Of a stretch of 64,000 bases of DNA, positions 10,422-20,040 are shown piece after piece. The notes under the pieces are model-generated. The model saw only the letters and a program-made list of their open reading frames with translations. It searched no databases and was not told the origin of the DNA. The stretch comes from Mannheimia sp. USDA-ARS-USMARC-1261 (lineage in GTDB: Bacteria; Pseudomonadota; Gammaproteobacteria; Enterobacterales; Pasteurellaceae): contig NZ_CP006942.1 of the NCBI RefSeq assembly GCF_000521605.1, forward strand, positions 1,302,001 to 1,366,000. The letters are read 5' to 3'. The position numbers were made by a program, and so were the translations under genes. Every line of letters begins with the position of its first letter. Position 1 is the stretch's first letter.

Positions 10422-11747
10422 TTATTCAGGTTTTACCCATTTATTGGTAATTGTGCCTGCCACCATTGCACCGTTTACATTTAATGCGGTACGCCCCATA
10501 TCAATAAGAGGTTCAACAGAAATTAATAATCCCACTAATTCAATTGGTAAGTTTAAGGTTGATAATACTACAATCGCGGCAAATGTTGCCCCACCACCAA
10601 CGCCTGCAATCCCAAATGATGAAATAGCCACAACTAAAATCAGAGTTAAAATGTAATTTAAACTAAAGGGATCAACCCCTACAGTTGGAGCAATCATTAC
10701 CGCTAACATTGCCGGATAAATCCCCGCACAGCCATTTTGACCGATAGTTGCCCCAAAGGTTGCAGCAAAGTTTGCAATCACGCTATGGTTGCCTAATTTG
10801 TTCGTTTGCGTTTCAATATTCAGCGGAATCGTTGCTGCACTTGAGCGTGAAGTGAAAGCAAAACTTAATGTCGGTAAAACTTTTTTATAATAATCAAACG
10901 GGTTCACTTTGGCGATGAATAGCAAGATACCGTGTACGATAAACATCAACGCCATTGCGATATAAGAAGCAACAATAAAGCTGCCTAAGTTTACAATATC
11001 ACTCCATTGCGAAGTTGCCGCCATTTTGATCATTAAAGCGAACACTCCGTAAGGCGTTAAACGAATGACAAAACGCACTAAACGCATCACTAATTTATTC
11101 AAGGTTTCTACGCCTTGAGCGATACTCTCACCTAAATTTCTGTCCTCTTTACCTAAACTTAGTGCAGCAAAACCTAATAAAGCGGAAAAAATTACTGTAC
11201 TAATAATGGAAGTCGGATTTGCACCGGTCAATTCTAAGAACGGATTTTTAGGAATAAAAGAAAGTAACATTGCCGGCACCGATAAGTTACTCACTTGCTC
11301 TGCACGCCCCACGACTTTTTCTTGTGCAGCAATTTCACGTGTGCCAGCTACTAACCCTTCTGCTGAAAGATCGAATAGATAAACCAACGCAATGCCGATA
11401 ACTGCCGAAATTGCGGTAGTAACTAATAATACTGACAGCACACCAAAACTGATTTTGCCTAATGCTCCCGCTTCTTTTAAACGAGTAATTGCAGATAGAA
11501 TTGAAACAAAAACCAGCGGCATTACGATCATTTGTAATAAACGTACATAACCGTTACCCACTAAATTGATCCAATCAAGTGTTGCATCAATAAGTGGTTT
11601 TTCGTAAAAAGTTTGTAAAATTACACCGCTTGCAAGACCTAACACTAAGCCGATAAATACGGTTTGCCCCAGTTTTTGCGTCGATTTATAAATTCTCGCC
11701 AGTAAAAATAAAATAGCAACAAAAACCACTAAATTTAGAATAAGCAC
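10422..11747 (-). CDS. tcyP: TcyP (YdjN)-type L-cystine symporter
   Basis: The 441-residue membrane protein belongs to the dicarboxylate/amino acid:cation symporter family. It has about eight membrane helices and two re-entrant loops, including SRSSAATIPLN and the glycine-rich GVGGGATFA. The N-terminal NGYVRLLQMIVMPLVFVSIL is close to the YdjN/TcyP cystine carrier subgroup rather than to GltP or DctA, though substrate is assigned by similarity from memory only. The start is GTG, preceded by a strong AGGAGG site. With a full sulfate assimilation locus elsewhere in the window, it would give the cell a second route to cysteine sulfur. Confidence 0.85.
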   Translation of the reverse strand: MLILNLVVFVAILFLLARIYKSTQKLGQTVFIGLVLGLASGVILQTFYEKPLIDATLDWINLVGNGYVRLLQMIVMPLVFVSILSAITRLKEAGALGKISFGVLSVLLVTTAISAVIGIALVYLFDLSAEGLVAGTREIAAQEKVVGRAEQVSNLSVPAMLLSFIPKNPFLELTGANPTSIISTVIFSALLGFAALSLGKEDRNLGESIAQGVETLNKLVMRLVRFVIRLTPYGVFALMIKMAATSQWSDIVNLGSFIVASYIAMALMFIVHGILLFIAKVNPFDYYKKVLPTLSFAFTSRSSAATIPLNIETQTNKLGNHSVIANFAATFGATIGQNGCAGIYPAMLAVMIAPTVGVDPFSLNYILTLILVVAISSFGIAGVGGGATFAAIVVLSTLNLPIELVGLLISVEPLIDMGRTALNVNGAMVAGTITNKWVKPE

Positions 11748-11846
11748 AAAGCCTCCTAATATAAATAGTCATATAAAAAATGTCGCAATGTTATTATGTT
11801 TACGGCATTTCTAAAAGACGAATTGTTACTTTATCATAACTAAAAG

Positions 11847-12602
11847 TTATAACAACTCCCAGCTTAGATTAGAAATTAAACGGCAATGATCGCATTTAAA
11901 ATGGAAAATCTCGTGTAATGGCGATGCCAATTTCCACTCGCCATTACAAGAAGGGCATTTCCTATTGTGTTCTTCCAGCTCATCTGTACCTAAGCGATAG
12001 AGATAATAAAAAGTCGGAATCTGCGTTTTTTCTTCGACTTGTTTGCATAAATCTAAACCGGATATCGCCAATTCACTTCGATTATCCGAGATCTGCATTA
12101 ACGCACTTTCCTCTAAAACAGATCCTTTCATTTGCAAGAGATCGCACGCTTGCCAATTTTGCTGCCACTCTAGTAATGCTTCGCTTAATGCTTGATCTTT
12201 TAAACGATATAGTGGAATGGGGGCAAATTGCTCACCGTCATAAAGTGGCGAACAGGTATCTAAATGCGTTGTATATAAAATTTGGAATTTAGGCTGTTTA
12301 TTATGGCTTGTTTCTTCACCTTGATAATCACGCCCAACAATTTCGAAACCGGTAAAATTTACGCCATTTTCGACCGCTTGTAACAGTGCCTCATTCACTT
12401 CTTCACTATTATTATCCGGTAATAAACTCTCTTGCTCAGGCGTACAAACGCTAGCTTGAAATCCATTTTGATGAAAAGTAATCGGCATTTCTCTACCAAT
12501 TACTTGCCCATTATATAACCATTGATTTAAAATCTGCCCAATTAACGTTACAGGGTCTTGTTCAAAATTTTGATAACTGAAATGAACGATAACTTGATAC
12601 AT
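11847..12602 (-). CDS. DUF2310-type zinc-ribbon protein, function unknown
   Basis: The 251-residue soluble protein has a C-terminal zinc ribbon with two cysteine pairs, CPSC (in NRKCPSCNGEW) and CDHC (in FKCDHCRLIS). The N-terminal region (MYQVIVHFSYQNFEQDPV) resembles the DUF2310 family of Pasteurellaceae and related bacteria. I know no established role. The ATG overlaps the fieF stop codon by one base (TAATG), so the two are probably translationally coupled. That link to a metal exporter and a zinc ribbon suggests, but does not show, a metal-related function. It is the last gene of a long leftward chain that begins at dnaB. Confidence 0.75.
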   Translation of the reverse strand: MYQVIVHFSYQNFEQDPVTLIGQILNQWLYNGQVIGREMPITFHQNGFQASVCTPEQESLLPDNNSEEVNEALLQAVENGVNFTGFEIVGRDYQGEETSHNKQPKFQILYTTHLDTCSPLYDGEQFAPIPLYRLKDQALSEALLEWQQNWQACDLLQMKGSVLEESALMQISDNRSELAISGLDLCKQVEEKTQIPTFYYLYRLGTDELEEHNRKCPSCNGEWKLASPLHEIFHFKCDHCRLISNLSWELL

Positions 12603-13507
12603 TAAATATTCTCTGCCATATCTTGAAATTCTTGCTTAACCACCGTTGTGGGTTCTTGATGAATAATCACTTTTGACATTGGAAAAGCCTCTAGTAATTT
12701 CTGCTCAAGACTATCGGTAATTTCGTGTGCAACTAAAAGTGTTAAGTGATCATCTAATTCCAAGTGTAGTTGAATAAAACGCACAGCCCCGGCACGACGA
12801 GTTTGAATATCGTGGATACCTAAAATATTTGGGTGATGCGAAGCAATTTCTTTAATTTGCTCAATTTCTTCATCCGGCAATGATTTATCGAGCAAGGTTT
12901 GTACCGCTTCCCAAAACATTTTTACCGCATTGAAGGCAATATAAAGTGCAATACCGATAGCAAAAATCGCATCTGCATAGATAAAGCCCGCTCCATTAAG
13001 TAACATCGCCACCAAAATCGCCGCATTCATAAATAAATCTGTTTGATAATGTAGCGAATCTGCTTCAATTGCCGGGCTCTGCGTAATTTTCACCACATAA
13101 CGTTGGTATAACACTAAAATAGCTGTCGCTATAATAGAAACAATACTGACAATTACCCCAATATGTGATTGAGTAATCAATTCCGGATTGGTTAATTTAT
13201 GGAAGCCTTGCAATAGCAAGAACACTGCCGAACCGGAAATAAAAGCACTTTGTGCAAGTGCCGCCAAAGATTCAGCCTTGCCGTGTCCAAAAGCGTGATT
13301 ATCATCAGCAGGTTGTAGTGCAAAACGTAGCACTAAAATATTAGTAAGAGAGGCAAACAGATCCACAACCGAATCGGTCATTGCCGCTAAAATGGAAATC
13401 GAGCCAGTTTGCCACCAGGCAAAGGCTTTAATAATGATAAGTGAAACCGCAATAATAATGGCAAAATTCGCAGCTCGTTTCACTAATTTGTTATAATTTT
13501 CTGTCAT
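12602..13507 (-). CDS. fieF: FieF (YiiP)-type cation diffusion facilitator
   Basis: The 301-residue protein has six membrane helices and a cytoplasmic C-terminal domain. Metal-site motifs of the CDF family are visible: MTDSVVDLF in helix 2 and EADSLHYQTDLF in helix 5, with the conserved HAFGHGKAESLAAL between helices. The four transport-site carboxylate/His ligands (D-x-x-x-D and H/D-x-x-x-D) are present. FieF exports Fe2+ or Zn2+ in exchange for protons across the inner membrane. The gene overlaps the preceding lipoprotein gene by four bases (ATGA) and the following DUF2310 gene by one, so all three are likely one transcript. Confidence 0.9.
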   Translation of the reverse strand: MTENYNKLVKRAANFAIIIAVSLIIIKAFAWWQTGSISILAAMTDSVVDLFASLTNILVLRFALQPADDNHAFGHGKAESLAALAQSAFISGSAVFLLLQGFHKLTNPELITQSHIGVIVSIVSIIATAILVLYQRYVVKITQSPAIEADSLHYQTDLFMNAAILVAMLLNGAGFIYADAIFAIGIALYIAFNAVKMFWEAVQTLLDKSLPDEEIEQIKEIASHHPNILGIHDIQTRRAGAVRFIQLHLELDDHLTLLVAHEITDSLEQKLLEAFPMSKVIIHQEPTTVVKQEFQDMAENI

Positions 13508-14082
13508 TTTCTACATTCAACTAACCAAGCAAGTTGATTAAATTCAAAAGCAAGTTTTGTCATTGCTTGGCTGTAAGCGGTCAAATTTTTCGATTTTTTT
13601 GCAAATTCGGTGTTATTCAACGATCTTTTATCTGAAAATTGGATCTGTCCATAACCACAATCCAAATTACGCCCACGTGTTACTTCTAGCATTACATTAT
13701 TAAAACGTTCTGTTGGCGGATAAATTACATTACTCTGGAGTTCGTTTTGCTCAATCTTAAATTTCGCAATCACATCTTGTTGTTTGGCAAAACTGGATTG
13801 ACGAAAAGCGGATCGTTGTTCCAACGTCTGATTTTTACTGTTTTTATCTAAGAAAAACAAAATCCCTTTTTCCCAATTTTCAGCATTTTTCTCACCAATT
13901 TCAGGTAAGTAAAGTAAATGCTGCATTTCATCAAGCTGATTTGTCGTAACTTTAATGTAAGTCTGCCCTTGAAAATCCACTTTTTCCGGCACAGCAAATT
14001 GATTACTTTGGCTAACGCAGCCTGCCATTATCAAAATAGTAGGAGCAAATAGCATTTGCCTGCTAAATAAACGCTTAATCAT
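13504..14082 (-). CDS. Uncharacterised lipoprotein
   Basis: The 192-residue protein starts at [19 protein letters not shown] and reaches a lipobox MAGC about 21 residues in, so it is exported and acylated. A longer in-frame start at 14175 exists, but it would overlap yaaA by 101 bp and remove the signal peptide from the N-terminus, so I prefer 14082, which overlaps yaaA by only 8 bp. The mature part contains [20 protein letters not shown] and no domain I can name. It resembles META/HslJ-type small lipoproteins only loosely. The gene lies between yaaA and fieF and overlaps both. Confidence 0.75.
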   Translation of the reverse strand: MIKRLFSRQMLFAPTILIMAGCVSQSNQFAVPEKVDFQGQTYIKVTTNQLDEMQHLLYLPEIGEKNAENWEKGILFFLDKNSKNQTLEQRSAFRQSSFAKQQDVIAKFKIEQNELQSNVIYPPTERFNNVMLEVTRGRNLDCGYGQIQFSDKRSLNNTEFAKKSKNLTAYSQAMTKLAFEFNQLAWLVECRK

Positions 14083-14854
14083 TTTGTTCTTCTCGCTTGA
14101 ACACCAATTCTGTTGCAGTTGAACTTTCCTCATCAAACCAATAACCACCGTAGTTAAACTGTTTGAGCTGTTCAACTTTAGTTGGTTGAGTTTCCAACAT
14201 AAAGCGAACCATCATTCCCCTCGCTTTTTTCGCATAGAAGCTGATCACTTTATATTTACCGTTTTTCTCGTCTAAAAAAACCGGCTTGATGATTGTTGCA
14301 TTTATATTTTGAGGCTTAACTGCTCCATAATATTCGTCAGAGGCGAGATTAACTAAAATATCATCACCTTGTTCATCAATCGCTTTTTGTAGGTTTTCAG
14401 TGATGATATTCCCCCAAAATGCGTAAAGATCTTTGCCCTTTGAATTCGATAACTTCGTTCCCATTTCCAAACGATATGGCTGCATTAAATCTAGCGGTTT
14501 TAATAAACCATATAAGCCTGAGAGCATACGTAAATGATTTTGAGCATATTCCACTTGGGCTTTGGTTAAACTCTCGGCATCTAAGCCTGTATAAACATCG
14601 CCTTTAAAGGCAAAAATTGCCGCTTTCGCATTTTGTTCGTTATGTTCAAGCGTCCATTCAGTAAAACGAGCAACATTAAGTGCAGCTAATTTGTCGCTAA
14701 TTGACATCAAACTCCCCACTTCAGCAGGCGAAAGTTGTTTACAAATATCAATTAATTCTTGGCTGTAAGCGGTCAAATTTGGCTGAGAAAATGCAAATCC
14801 GTCAATTTTAGTCTCGAAATCAAGGGTTTTAGCAGGGGAAATAATGGCTAACAT
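14075..14854 (-). CDS. yaaA: YaaA, peroxide-stress protein (DUF328/UPF0246)
   Basis: The 259-residue protein begins [14 protein letters not shown] and has the family motifs [22 protein letters not shown] and [13 protein letters not shown]. These mark YaaA, which limits free iron and DNA damage during hydrogen peroxide stress in Escherichia coli and binds DNA. Its length is typical. It starts 8 bp after nrdR and overlaps the next lipoprotein gene. Position upstream of fieF, an iron/zinc exporter, fits a shared iron-stress theme, which is inference. Confidence 0.93.
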   Translation of the reverse strand: MLAIISPAKTLDFETKIDGFAFSQPNLTAYSQELIDICKQLSPAEVGSLMSISDKLAALNVARFTEWTLEHNEQNAKAAIFAFKGDVYTGLDAESLTKAQVEYAQNHLRMLSGLYGLLKPLDLMQPYRLEMGTKLSNSKGKDLYAFWGNIITENLQKAIDEQGDDILVNLASDEYYGAVKPQNINATIIKPVFLDEKNGKYKVISFYAKKARGMMVRFMLETQPTKVEQLKQFNYGGYWFDEESSTATELVFKREEQND

Positions 14855-14862
14855 ACGATCTT

Positions 14863-15312
14863 TTACTCTTTTAATTTTTCAATTTCTTTTGTGAATTCCT
14901 CAATATCGCTAAAACTCAAATAAATGGAGGCAAAACGGATATAAGCCACTTTATCTAGTTGTTTTAACGCATTCATTGCAAGTGTGCCGATATGACGGCT
15001 TGGCACTTCTCGCTCGCCCATTGCTTGTAGCTGAATGATGATTTGGCTGATGGCTTTTTCTACATCATCAGCACTCACAGGGCGTTTGTTTAAAGCTCGT
15101 CTTAAACCCATTCTGAGCTTTTCAGCATCAAACGGCTCTCGACTGCCGTTATTTTTAATCACATAAGGCACAACCAATTCTGCCGATTCAAAGGTGGTAA
15201 AGCGTTCTTTGCACCCCACACATTCACGGCGACGGCGAATTTGGTAGCCGTTTGCCGCCAAACGTGAATCAATCACTTTGGTTTCTTCGGTTGAACAAAA
15301 CGGGCAACGCAT
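14863..15312 (-). CDS. nrdR: NrdR, ribonucleotide reductase repressor
   Basis: The 149-residue protein has an N-terminal zinc ribbon with Cys3, Cys6, Cys31 and Cys34 (CPFC and CVGC) and an ATP-cone domain from about residue 49 ([24 protein letters not shown]). NrdR senses ATP/dATP and represses nrd operons through NrdR boxes. The ATG overlaps the stop codon of the YcgL-type gene by one base, which points to coupled translation. Confidence 0.96.
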   Translation of the reverse strand: MRCPFCSTEETKVIDSRLAANGYQIRRRRECVGCKERFTTFESAELVVPYVIKNNGSREPFDAEKLRMGLRRALNKRPVSADDVEKAISQIIIQLQAMGEREVPSRHIGTLAMNALKQLDKVAYIRFASIYLSFSDIEEFTKEIEKLKE

Positions 15313-15620
15313 TATTTTTCCCCTTTTTGTTGTGCTGCTTGCTGTGCGATAAAAGCTTTATGCAAATTTTCCGGCGGCGGAGGCATTTGCAAATAGTAAC
15401 CCTGCTCTGCTAATTTTTGCAAAACTTCTTCGTTTTTAGCTCGAACCAGCTGTTTATCGCCTGCTAAATTGAACATCATCACAAATTCAGGTTTGCCAAA
15501 CATTTGGCGTAACGTTTCCGGCACTTGTTCAAATTGATCTCGCTTTGCTACATATAAATACATTTCATCTTTTGCTTTGCTTTTATAAATCGCACAAAGT
15601 GCCATTGGTTTAGTATTCAT
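15312..15620 (-). CDS. YcgL-domain protein
   Basis: The protein from [24 protein letters not shown] carries the small YcgL domain ([21 protein letters not shown]). This family is found in gammaproteobacteria and has a known alpha/beta fold but no settled biochemical role. Longer starts at 15626 and 15650 are possible; all overlap the end of dnaB, and the start at 15620 gives the shortest overlap and a family-like N-terminus. It ends on the nrdR start codon. Confidence 0.8.
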   Translation of the reverse strand: MNTKPMALCAIYKSKAKDEMYLYVAKRDQFEQVPETLRQMFGKPEFVMMFNLAGDKQLVRAKNEEVLQKLAEQGYYLQMPPPPENLHKAFIAQQAAQQKGEK

Positions 15621-17079
15621 CGTCATAATGTCCACCACTATAGTTATCAAATCGGGAATATTGTCCTTGAAAGGTTAATCTCACTCGTCCAATTGGACCG
15701 TTACGTTGTTTACCGATGATGATCTCGGCAATGCCTTTCAGATCAGAATTGTCATTGTAAACTTCATCACGGTAAATAAACATAATTAAGTCCGCATCTT
15801 GCTCAATAGAGCCGGATTCACGCAAATCCGAGTTTACCGGACGTTTATCTGCACGTTGCTCTAAGCTACGATTAAGCTGTGAAAGAGCCACCACAGGGAC
15901 TTCTAATTCTTTTGCCAATGCTTTTAGGGAACGGGAAATTTCCGCAATTTCAAGCGTTCGGTTATCAGCAAAACCCGGAGCACGCATTAATTGTAAATAA
16001 TCGACCATAATCAAGCTCAAACCACCGTTTTCACGGTAAACACGTCTCGCTCGGGAACGAAGCTCTGTTGGCGTTAAGCCTGAACTATCATCAATATAAA
16101 TATTATTACGTTCTTGCAAAATTGCCATTGTAGTGGAAATTTTAGCCGTATCTTCATCGTCTGAGATTTGCCCTGTTCGAATCTTGGTTTGATCCACTCG
16201 AGAAAGAGAAGCCAACATACGCATCATAATTTGATCGGCTGGCATCTCAAGACTGAAAATCAGTACAGGTTTTGCCGGCTTTTTCTTCGGATTGCCGTTT
16301 TCATCTAAATCGTCTTTATCTTCAATATCAATGAGCGAGGCATTCTCGCATAAATTCATCGCAAAAGTCGTTTTTCCCATTGAAGGACGAGCAGCAACAA
16401 TAATTAAATCCGAAGGCTGTAATCCAGCCGTTTTTTTATTGAGATCGGTAAAACCGGTGGAAACGCCCGTTACCCCACCGTTATGACGATTTTTAGACAA
16501 AGTATCCATTCTCGCCAACGTTTTTAACAAAATATCATCAATGCGTTGCGGACCTTCATTAGCATTATTTCGCTTTTCGGCAATTTCAAATACGATACGT
16601 TCAGCTTCGTCTAAAACCTCTTTAGAATTTCGCCCTTTGGTTTTATAACCCATTTCCGCAATTTGATTGCCTGCACTGATAACACTTCTTAAATCGGAAC
16701 GATCCCGAACAATATCCGCATAGGCAAGGATATTTGCTGCACTTGGGGTATTCTTAGAGAGTTCTGCAAGGTAGGCAAAACCGCCGACATCTTGTAACAC
16801 GCCTTTATCTTTTAACGCTTGGTCAAGGGTAATAATATCAACAGGCTTGTTAGCACGTACCAGATCTGCCATTTGTTCAAAAATAATGCGGTGCGCATAA
16901 TTATAAAAATCGTGCGGTTGCACACGCTCAGCCACATTATCCCAATGATCGTTACTTAGCATAATGCCGCCAAGCACTGCCTGCTCTGCCTCAATAGAAT
17001 GCGGAGAAATGCTAATCTGCTCAACTTGCTTATCTTTTACTTTTTCACGAGGTGTGCCGTTATATTCTGCCATTTTCAT
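15610..17079 (-). CDS. dnaB: Replicative DNA helicase DnaB
   Basis: The 489-residue protein has the N-terminal DnaB domain ([21 protein letters not shown]), the linker helix, and a RecA-like ATPase domain. That domain has Walker A ([10 protein letters not shown]), Walker B ([10 protein letters not shown]) and arginine-finger regions ([18 protein letters not shown]). Full length for a gammaproteobacterial DnaB; no intein interrupts it. It is the hexameric 5'-3' helicase of the replication fork. The ATG at 17079 is followed by a second possible start two codons later. It heads the leftward chain dnaB-ycgL-nrdR-yaaA-lipoprotein-fieF-DUF2310 and is divergent from the phosphate uptake pair. Confidence 0.97.
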   Translation of the reverse strand: MKMAEYNGTPREKVKDKQVEQISISPHSIEAEQAVLGGIMLSNDHWDNVAERVQPHDFYNYAHRIIFEQMADLVRANKPVDIITLDQALKDKGVLQDVGGFAYLAELSKNTPSAANILAYADIVRDRSDLRSVISAGNQIAEMGYKTKGRNSKEVLDEAERIVFEIAEKRNNANEGPQRIDDILLKTLARMDTLSKNRHNGGVTGVSTGFTDLNKKTAGLQPSDLIIVAARPSMGKTTFAMNLCENASLIDIEDKDDLDENGNPKKKPAKPVLIFSLEMPADQIMMRMLASLSRVDQTKIRTGQISDDEDTAKISTTMAILQERNNIYIDDSSGLTPTELRSRARRVYRENGGLSLIMVDYLQLMRAPGFADNRTLEIAEISRSLKALAKELEVPVVALSQLNRSLEQRADKRPVNSDLRESGSIEQDADLIMFIYRDEVYNDNSDLKGIAEIIIGKQRNGPIGRVRLTFQGQYSRFDNYSGGHYDDEY

Positions 17080-17168
17080 CTCTTATTAAATAAAGTTTGA
17101 TTGGTATAGTTTATCGGAATTTACATTAAATTGAAATTTGCATTTTTTATACCTTATTCGAACAATAG

Positions 17169-17225
17169 CAAGCGGTCAAATTTCTTTAAATTTTTGCAAA
17201 ATGCTTACAAAATCCGACCGCTTGT
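17169..17225. repeat. Inverted pair of Apl-type DNA-uptake sequences
   Basis: CAAGCGGTC at 17169-17177 and GACCGCTTG at 17216-17224 face each other in the 250-bp divergent gap between dnaB and the DUF47 gene. The first has the extended AT tail (AAATTT). The 38-nt spacing is too long for a compact terminator, so they may only be two uptake sites. Confidence 0.7.
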
Positions 17226-17329
17226 TTAAAAAACACTCATTACACCGTGATCTTTACTGATACATCAAGTAAAATACGCAGGATTTCAAATAGGAAATCA
17301 TTTTAAATTTATCACTATGGAGATATTCT

Positions 17330-18010
17330 ATGGCATTGAATAACATTTTAGGTTTATTCGCCCAGTCCCCACTTAAGCCGTTACAAAAACACTCGAATAA
17401 AGTGGTAGAATGTAGCGAATTACTAGAATCTTTTTTTGAGGCTACTTTTGAACATAATTGGGAAAAAGCCTCTTTAGTTCGTGGTCAAATTGTTGATTTA
17501 GAACGCCGTGCAGACTCACTAAAACGTGAAATCCGCCTAAAACTTCCTCGTGGCTTATTTATGCCGTTAGAAAGAACGGATTTGTTAGAGCTAGTAACAC
17601 AATTAGACAAACTTGCAAATTATTCAAGAGATATTTCTGGTCGCATTATCGGACGTCAGCTAGTTATTCCTGCGGAAATGCAACCACTATTCAAAAAATT
17701 CCTTTCTCGTAGTATTGATGCCAGCCGTCAAGTACGCAAAGTATTAGATGAAATGGATCAATTATTAGAAACAGGCTTTAGAGGTAGAGAGCTGGACTTC
17801 GTTAATAAGATGATTCTTGAACTTGACCAGATCGAAGACGACACTGATCAATACCAAATTACATTACGCCATACTCTGTTATCATTGGAAAAAACACTTA
17901 ATCCGATTGATGTGATGTTCTTATACAAATGTATCGAACGTATCAGTATTTTAGCCGATCAAGCACAGCGAATCGGTTCTCGCATTGAATTGATGTTAGC
18001 TAAATCATAG
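17330..18010 (+). CDS. DUF47 / TIGR00153 PhoU-like protein
   Basis: The 226-residue, mostly helical protein (ALNNILGLFAQSPLKPLQKH at the N-terminus) belongs to the DUF47 family, relatives of PhoU that are nearly always encoded beside Pit phosphate transporters. The typical alpha-helical bundle repeats around ADSLKREIRLKLPRGLFMP and RRADSLK are visible. These proteins are thought to modulate Pit. The stop codon is 8 bp upstream of the pit start, so the two genes form an operon. A ribosome-binding site (ATGGAGAT) precedes the ATG. Confidence 0.9.
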   Translation: MALNNILGLFAQSPLKPLQKHSNKVVECSELLESFFEATFEHNWEKASLVRGQIVDLERRADSLKREIRLKLPRGLFMPLERTDLLELVTQLDKLANYSRDISGRIIGRQLVIPAEMQPLFKKFLSRSIDASRQVRKVLDEMDQLLETGFRGRELDFVNKMILELDQIEDDTDQYQITLRHTLLSLEKTLNPIDVMFLYKCIERISILADQAQRIGSRIELMLAKS

Positions 18011-18018
18011 GAAGTACA

Positions 18019-19284
18019 ATGGAACTGATTAACAACTACGGTTTTATTATTGTTGTCATTACAGCCGTTTTTGGTTTTATTATGGCATTTGGTATTGGTG
18101 CAAATGACGTTGCAAATGCAATGGGAACTGCTGTTGGCTCTCGCACCATTACCGCAAAACAAGCAATCTATATTGCGTTAGTTTTCGAGTTTTTTGGAGC
18201 TTACCTTGCCGGTGGTGAAGTAGCTGAAACAATTAAAAGCGGTATTATTTCAACTGATGCTTTCATTGGTCGCCCGGATATTCTCATTCTAGGTATGATG
18301 TCAGCCCTTTTTGCTGCAGGTATCTGGTTAGTTGTAGCCTCACAAAAAGGTTGGCCTGTTTCTACTACCCACTCAATTATCGGTGCTATTGTGGGTTTTG
18401 CTATCGTATCTGTAGGTATGGAAGCAGTACAATGGGGACAATTTGGCGGTATTGTGGGTAGCTGGTTTATTACGCCATTTATTGCTGGTGTTGTTGCCTA
18501 CCTTATCTTTGTGTCTACACAAAGAATGATTTTTGATACTGAAAACCCAATGGCAAATGCTGAGAAATATGCTCCTTATTATACAGCTCTAACAGTATTT
18601 ATTATTTGTATCGTTACGCTAGAAAAAGGCTTAAAACACGTTGGTTTAGATCTTAGTGGTTTACAGACGGCTCTTCTTTCCGCTGCAATTTCTGTAGTTT
18701 GTGCCATTATTTGTGTGTTTTATCTTCGTAGTAATGCTTTCAAAGCAAGCTTAAAGGAAAACTCTACATTTAGCGGTGTAGAAAAAGTATTCAGCATTTT
18801 AATGCTGATTACTGCTTGTGCAATGGCTTTCGCACACGGTTCAAATGACGTTGCTAATGCTATCGGTCCTTTAGCTGCAGTGGTTTCTATTGTTGATCAC
18901 GGCGGTGTAATTGAAGGTAAAACAATTATGGCTCCTTGGGTTTTACCATTAGGTGCAGTAGGTATTGCAGTTGGTCTTGCGGTAATGGGTCATAAAGTAA
19001 TGGGTACTATCGGCACAGGTATTACTGATTTAACACCAAGTCGTGGTTTTGCAGCTCAGTTTGCTTGTTCAGCTACAGTAGTAATTGCATCCGGTACAGG
19101 GCTTCCAATTTCTACAACGCAAACACTTGTAGGTGCAGTTATTGGTGTAGCTTTTGCACGAGGTATTGCGGCATTAAACCTGAGCGTAATTCGTAATATC
19201 ATCGCGTCTTGGGTAATTACTTTACCGGCAGGGGCATTGCTATCCATTGTGATTTACTATATCTTAAGTGCAATTTTTCATTAA
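18019..19284 (+). CDS. Pit-family inorganic phosphate transporter
   Basis: The 421-residue membrane protein has about ten helices and the two repeated Pit signatures GANDVANAMGTAVGSRT (about residues 27-43) and HGSNDVANAIGPLAAV (about 274-289). This inverted duplication is typical of the family. Such carriers take up phosphate, usually as a neutral metal-phosphate, driven by protons or sodium. Without a PstSCAB system in the window I cannot say whether it is the main uptake route. It is co-transcribed with the DUF47 gene and ends in a clear terminator. Confidence 0.93.
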   Translation: MELINNYGFIIVVITAVFGFIMAFGIGANDVANAMGTAVGSRTITAKQAIYIALVFEFFGAYLAGGEVAETIKSGIISTDAFIGRPDILILGMMSALFAAGIWLVVASQKGWPVSTTHSIIGAIVGFAIVSVGMEAVQWGQFGGIVGSWFITPFIAGVVAYLIFVSTQRMIFDTENPMANAEKYAPYYTALTVFIICIVTLEKGLKHVGLDLSGLQTALLSAAISVVCAIICVFYLRSNAFKASLKENSTFSGVEKVFSILMLITACAMAFAHGSNDVANAIGPLAAVVSIVDHGGVIEGKTIMAPWVLPLGAVGIAVGLAVMGHKVMGTIGTGITDLTPSRGFAAQFACSATVVIASGTGLPISTTQTLVGAVIGVAFARGIAALNLSVIRNIIASWVITLPAGALLSIVIYYILSAIFH

Positions 19285-19299
19285 TCCACTTACTCTTTT

Positions 19300-19326
19300 A
19301 AGGGGTAACTCTGCTTACCCCTTTTC
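19300..19326 (+). terminator. Intrinsic terminator after pit
   Basis: Stem AAGGGGTAA / TTACCCCTT with a 6-nt loop and a T-rich tail (TTTTC), 16 bp after the pit stop codon. Confidence 0.85.
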
Positions 19327-19349
19327 TATTTTAAATTGCAAGGAGCATT

Positions 19350-19958
19350 ATGAAAAAAACCGTTTATTTACTTGCAGGACTACTGTTCTGTGCGGCACTC
19401 CCTACACTTGCTCAAACGCAATATATTAGCGAAAATCTTAATACCTATATGCGTAAAGGTGCAGGGGATAATTTTAGAATTTCCGGTGCAATCCAAGCAG
19501 GAGAAAAGGTAACGGTATTAGACAAAAAAGATCGTTATAGCTTAATTAGAGACACCCGAAACCGTGAAGGCTGGGTATTAAATTCTGATTTAAGTGATAC
19601 CGCAAGCCCAAAAGAGCTTATTCCACAGTTAAATCAACAGGTTCAAGACTTAACCAATCGCTTGAACAAAATTGATACTGAATGGCAACAACGTACGGCG
19701 GAAATGCAGCGTAGAACGCAGGATGCCGTTCAAAAAAGTAGTGATTTAGTAGAAGAAAACGCTCAGTTAAAACGTGAATTGGAAATCTTAAAAAACAAAA
19801 ACCGTGATTTAGAAACAATGCACGATTCTGAAAAGCGTGAAATTGTAATTCAATGGTTTATCTACGGTGGTGCTGTTTTAGGGGCTGGTTTACTACTCGG
19901 CTTACTTGTTCCATTCTTAATTCCTCGCCGAAAACGTAATAGTGGTGGCTGGGCTTAA
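19350..19958 (+). CDS. TIGR04211-type SH3-domain membrane protein (YgiM-like)
   Basis: The 202-residue protein has a signal peptide (MKKTVYLLAGLLFCAALPTLA), a bacterial SH3 domain at about residues 24-85 (YISENLNTYMRKGAGDNFRI, REGWVLNSDL) and a long coiled coil at about 90-155. A single membrane helix follows near 168-190, and the tail is basic (PRRKRNSGGW). This matches the TIGR04211 / YgiM family, predicted to anchor in the inner membrane with the SH3 domain in the periplasm, perhaps contacting peptidoglycan. The IS insertion begins 26 bp after its stop codon, inside what looks like its terminator. Confidence 0.88.
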   Translation: MKKTVYLLAGLLFCAALPTLAQTQYISENLNTYMRKGAGDNFRISGAIQAGEKVTVLDKKDRYSLIRDTRNREGWVLNSDLSDTASPKELIPQLNQQVQDLTNRLNKIDTEWQQRTAEMQRRTQDAVQKSSDLVEENAQLKRELEILKNKNRDLETMHDSEKREIVIQWFIYGGAVLGAGLLLGLLVPFLIPRRKRNSGGWA

Positions 19959-19967
19959 TAAAAAGAT

Positions 19968-19980
19968 AAAAAGGATTTAG
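19968..19980 (+). other. Left arm of a split terminator hairpin (TA)
   Basis: AAAAAGGATTTAG lies just left of the first IS copy. Its exact reverse complement, CTAAATCCTTTTT, lies just right of the second IS copy at 60035-60047. Together they would form a bidirectional terminator between the SH3 gene and aroA. No partner arm is present near 19980 today. Confidence 0.65.
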
Positions 19981-20040
19981 CTTTGATCTGCACCCCAAAA
20001 GTTGGACTAAATAACCAACTGATTAAGGTGCAGATTTTTT

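Noticed and set aside
13504-14175. Longer N-terminus for the orphan lipoprotein
   Set aside because: It would overlap yaaA by about 100 bp and place 31 residues in front of an otherwise perfect lipoprotein signal peptide.
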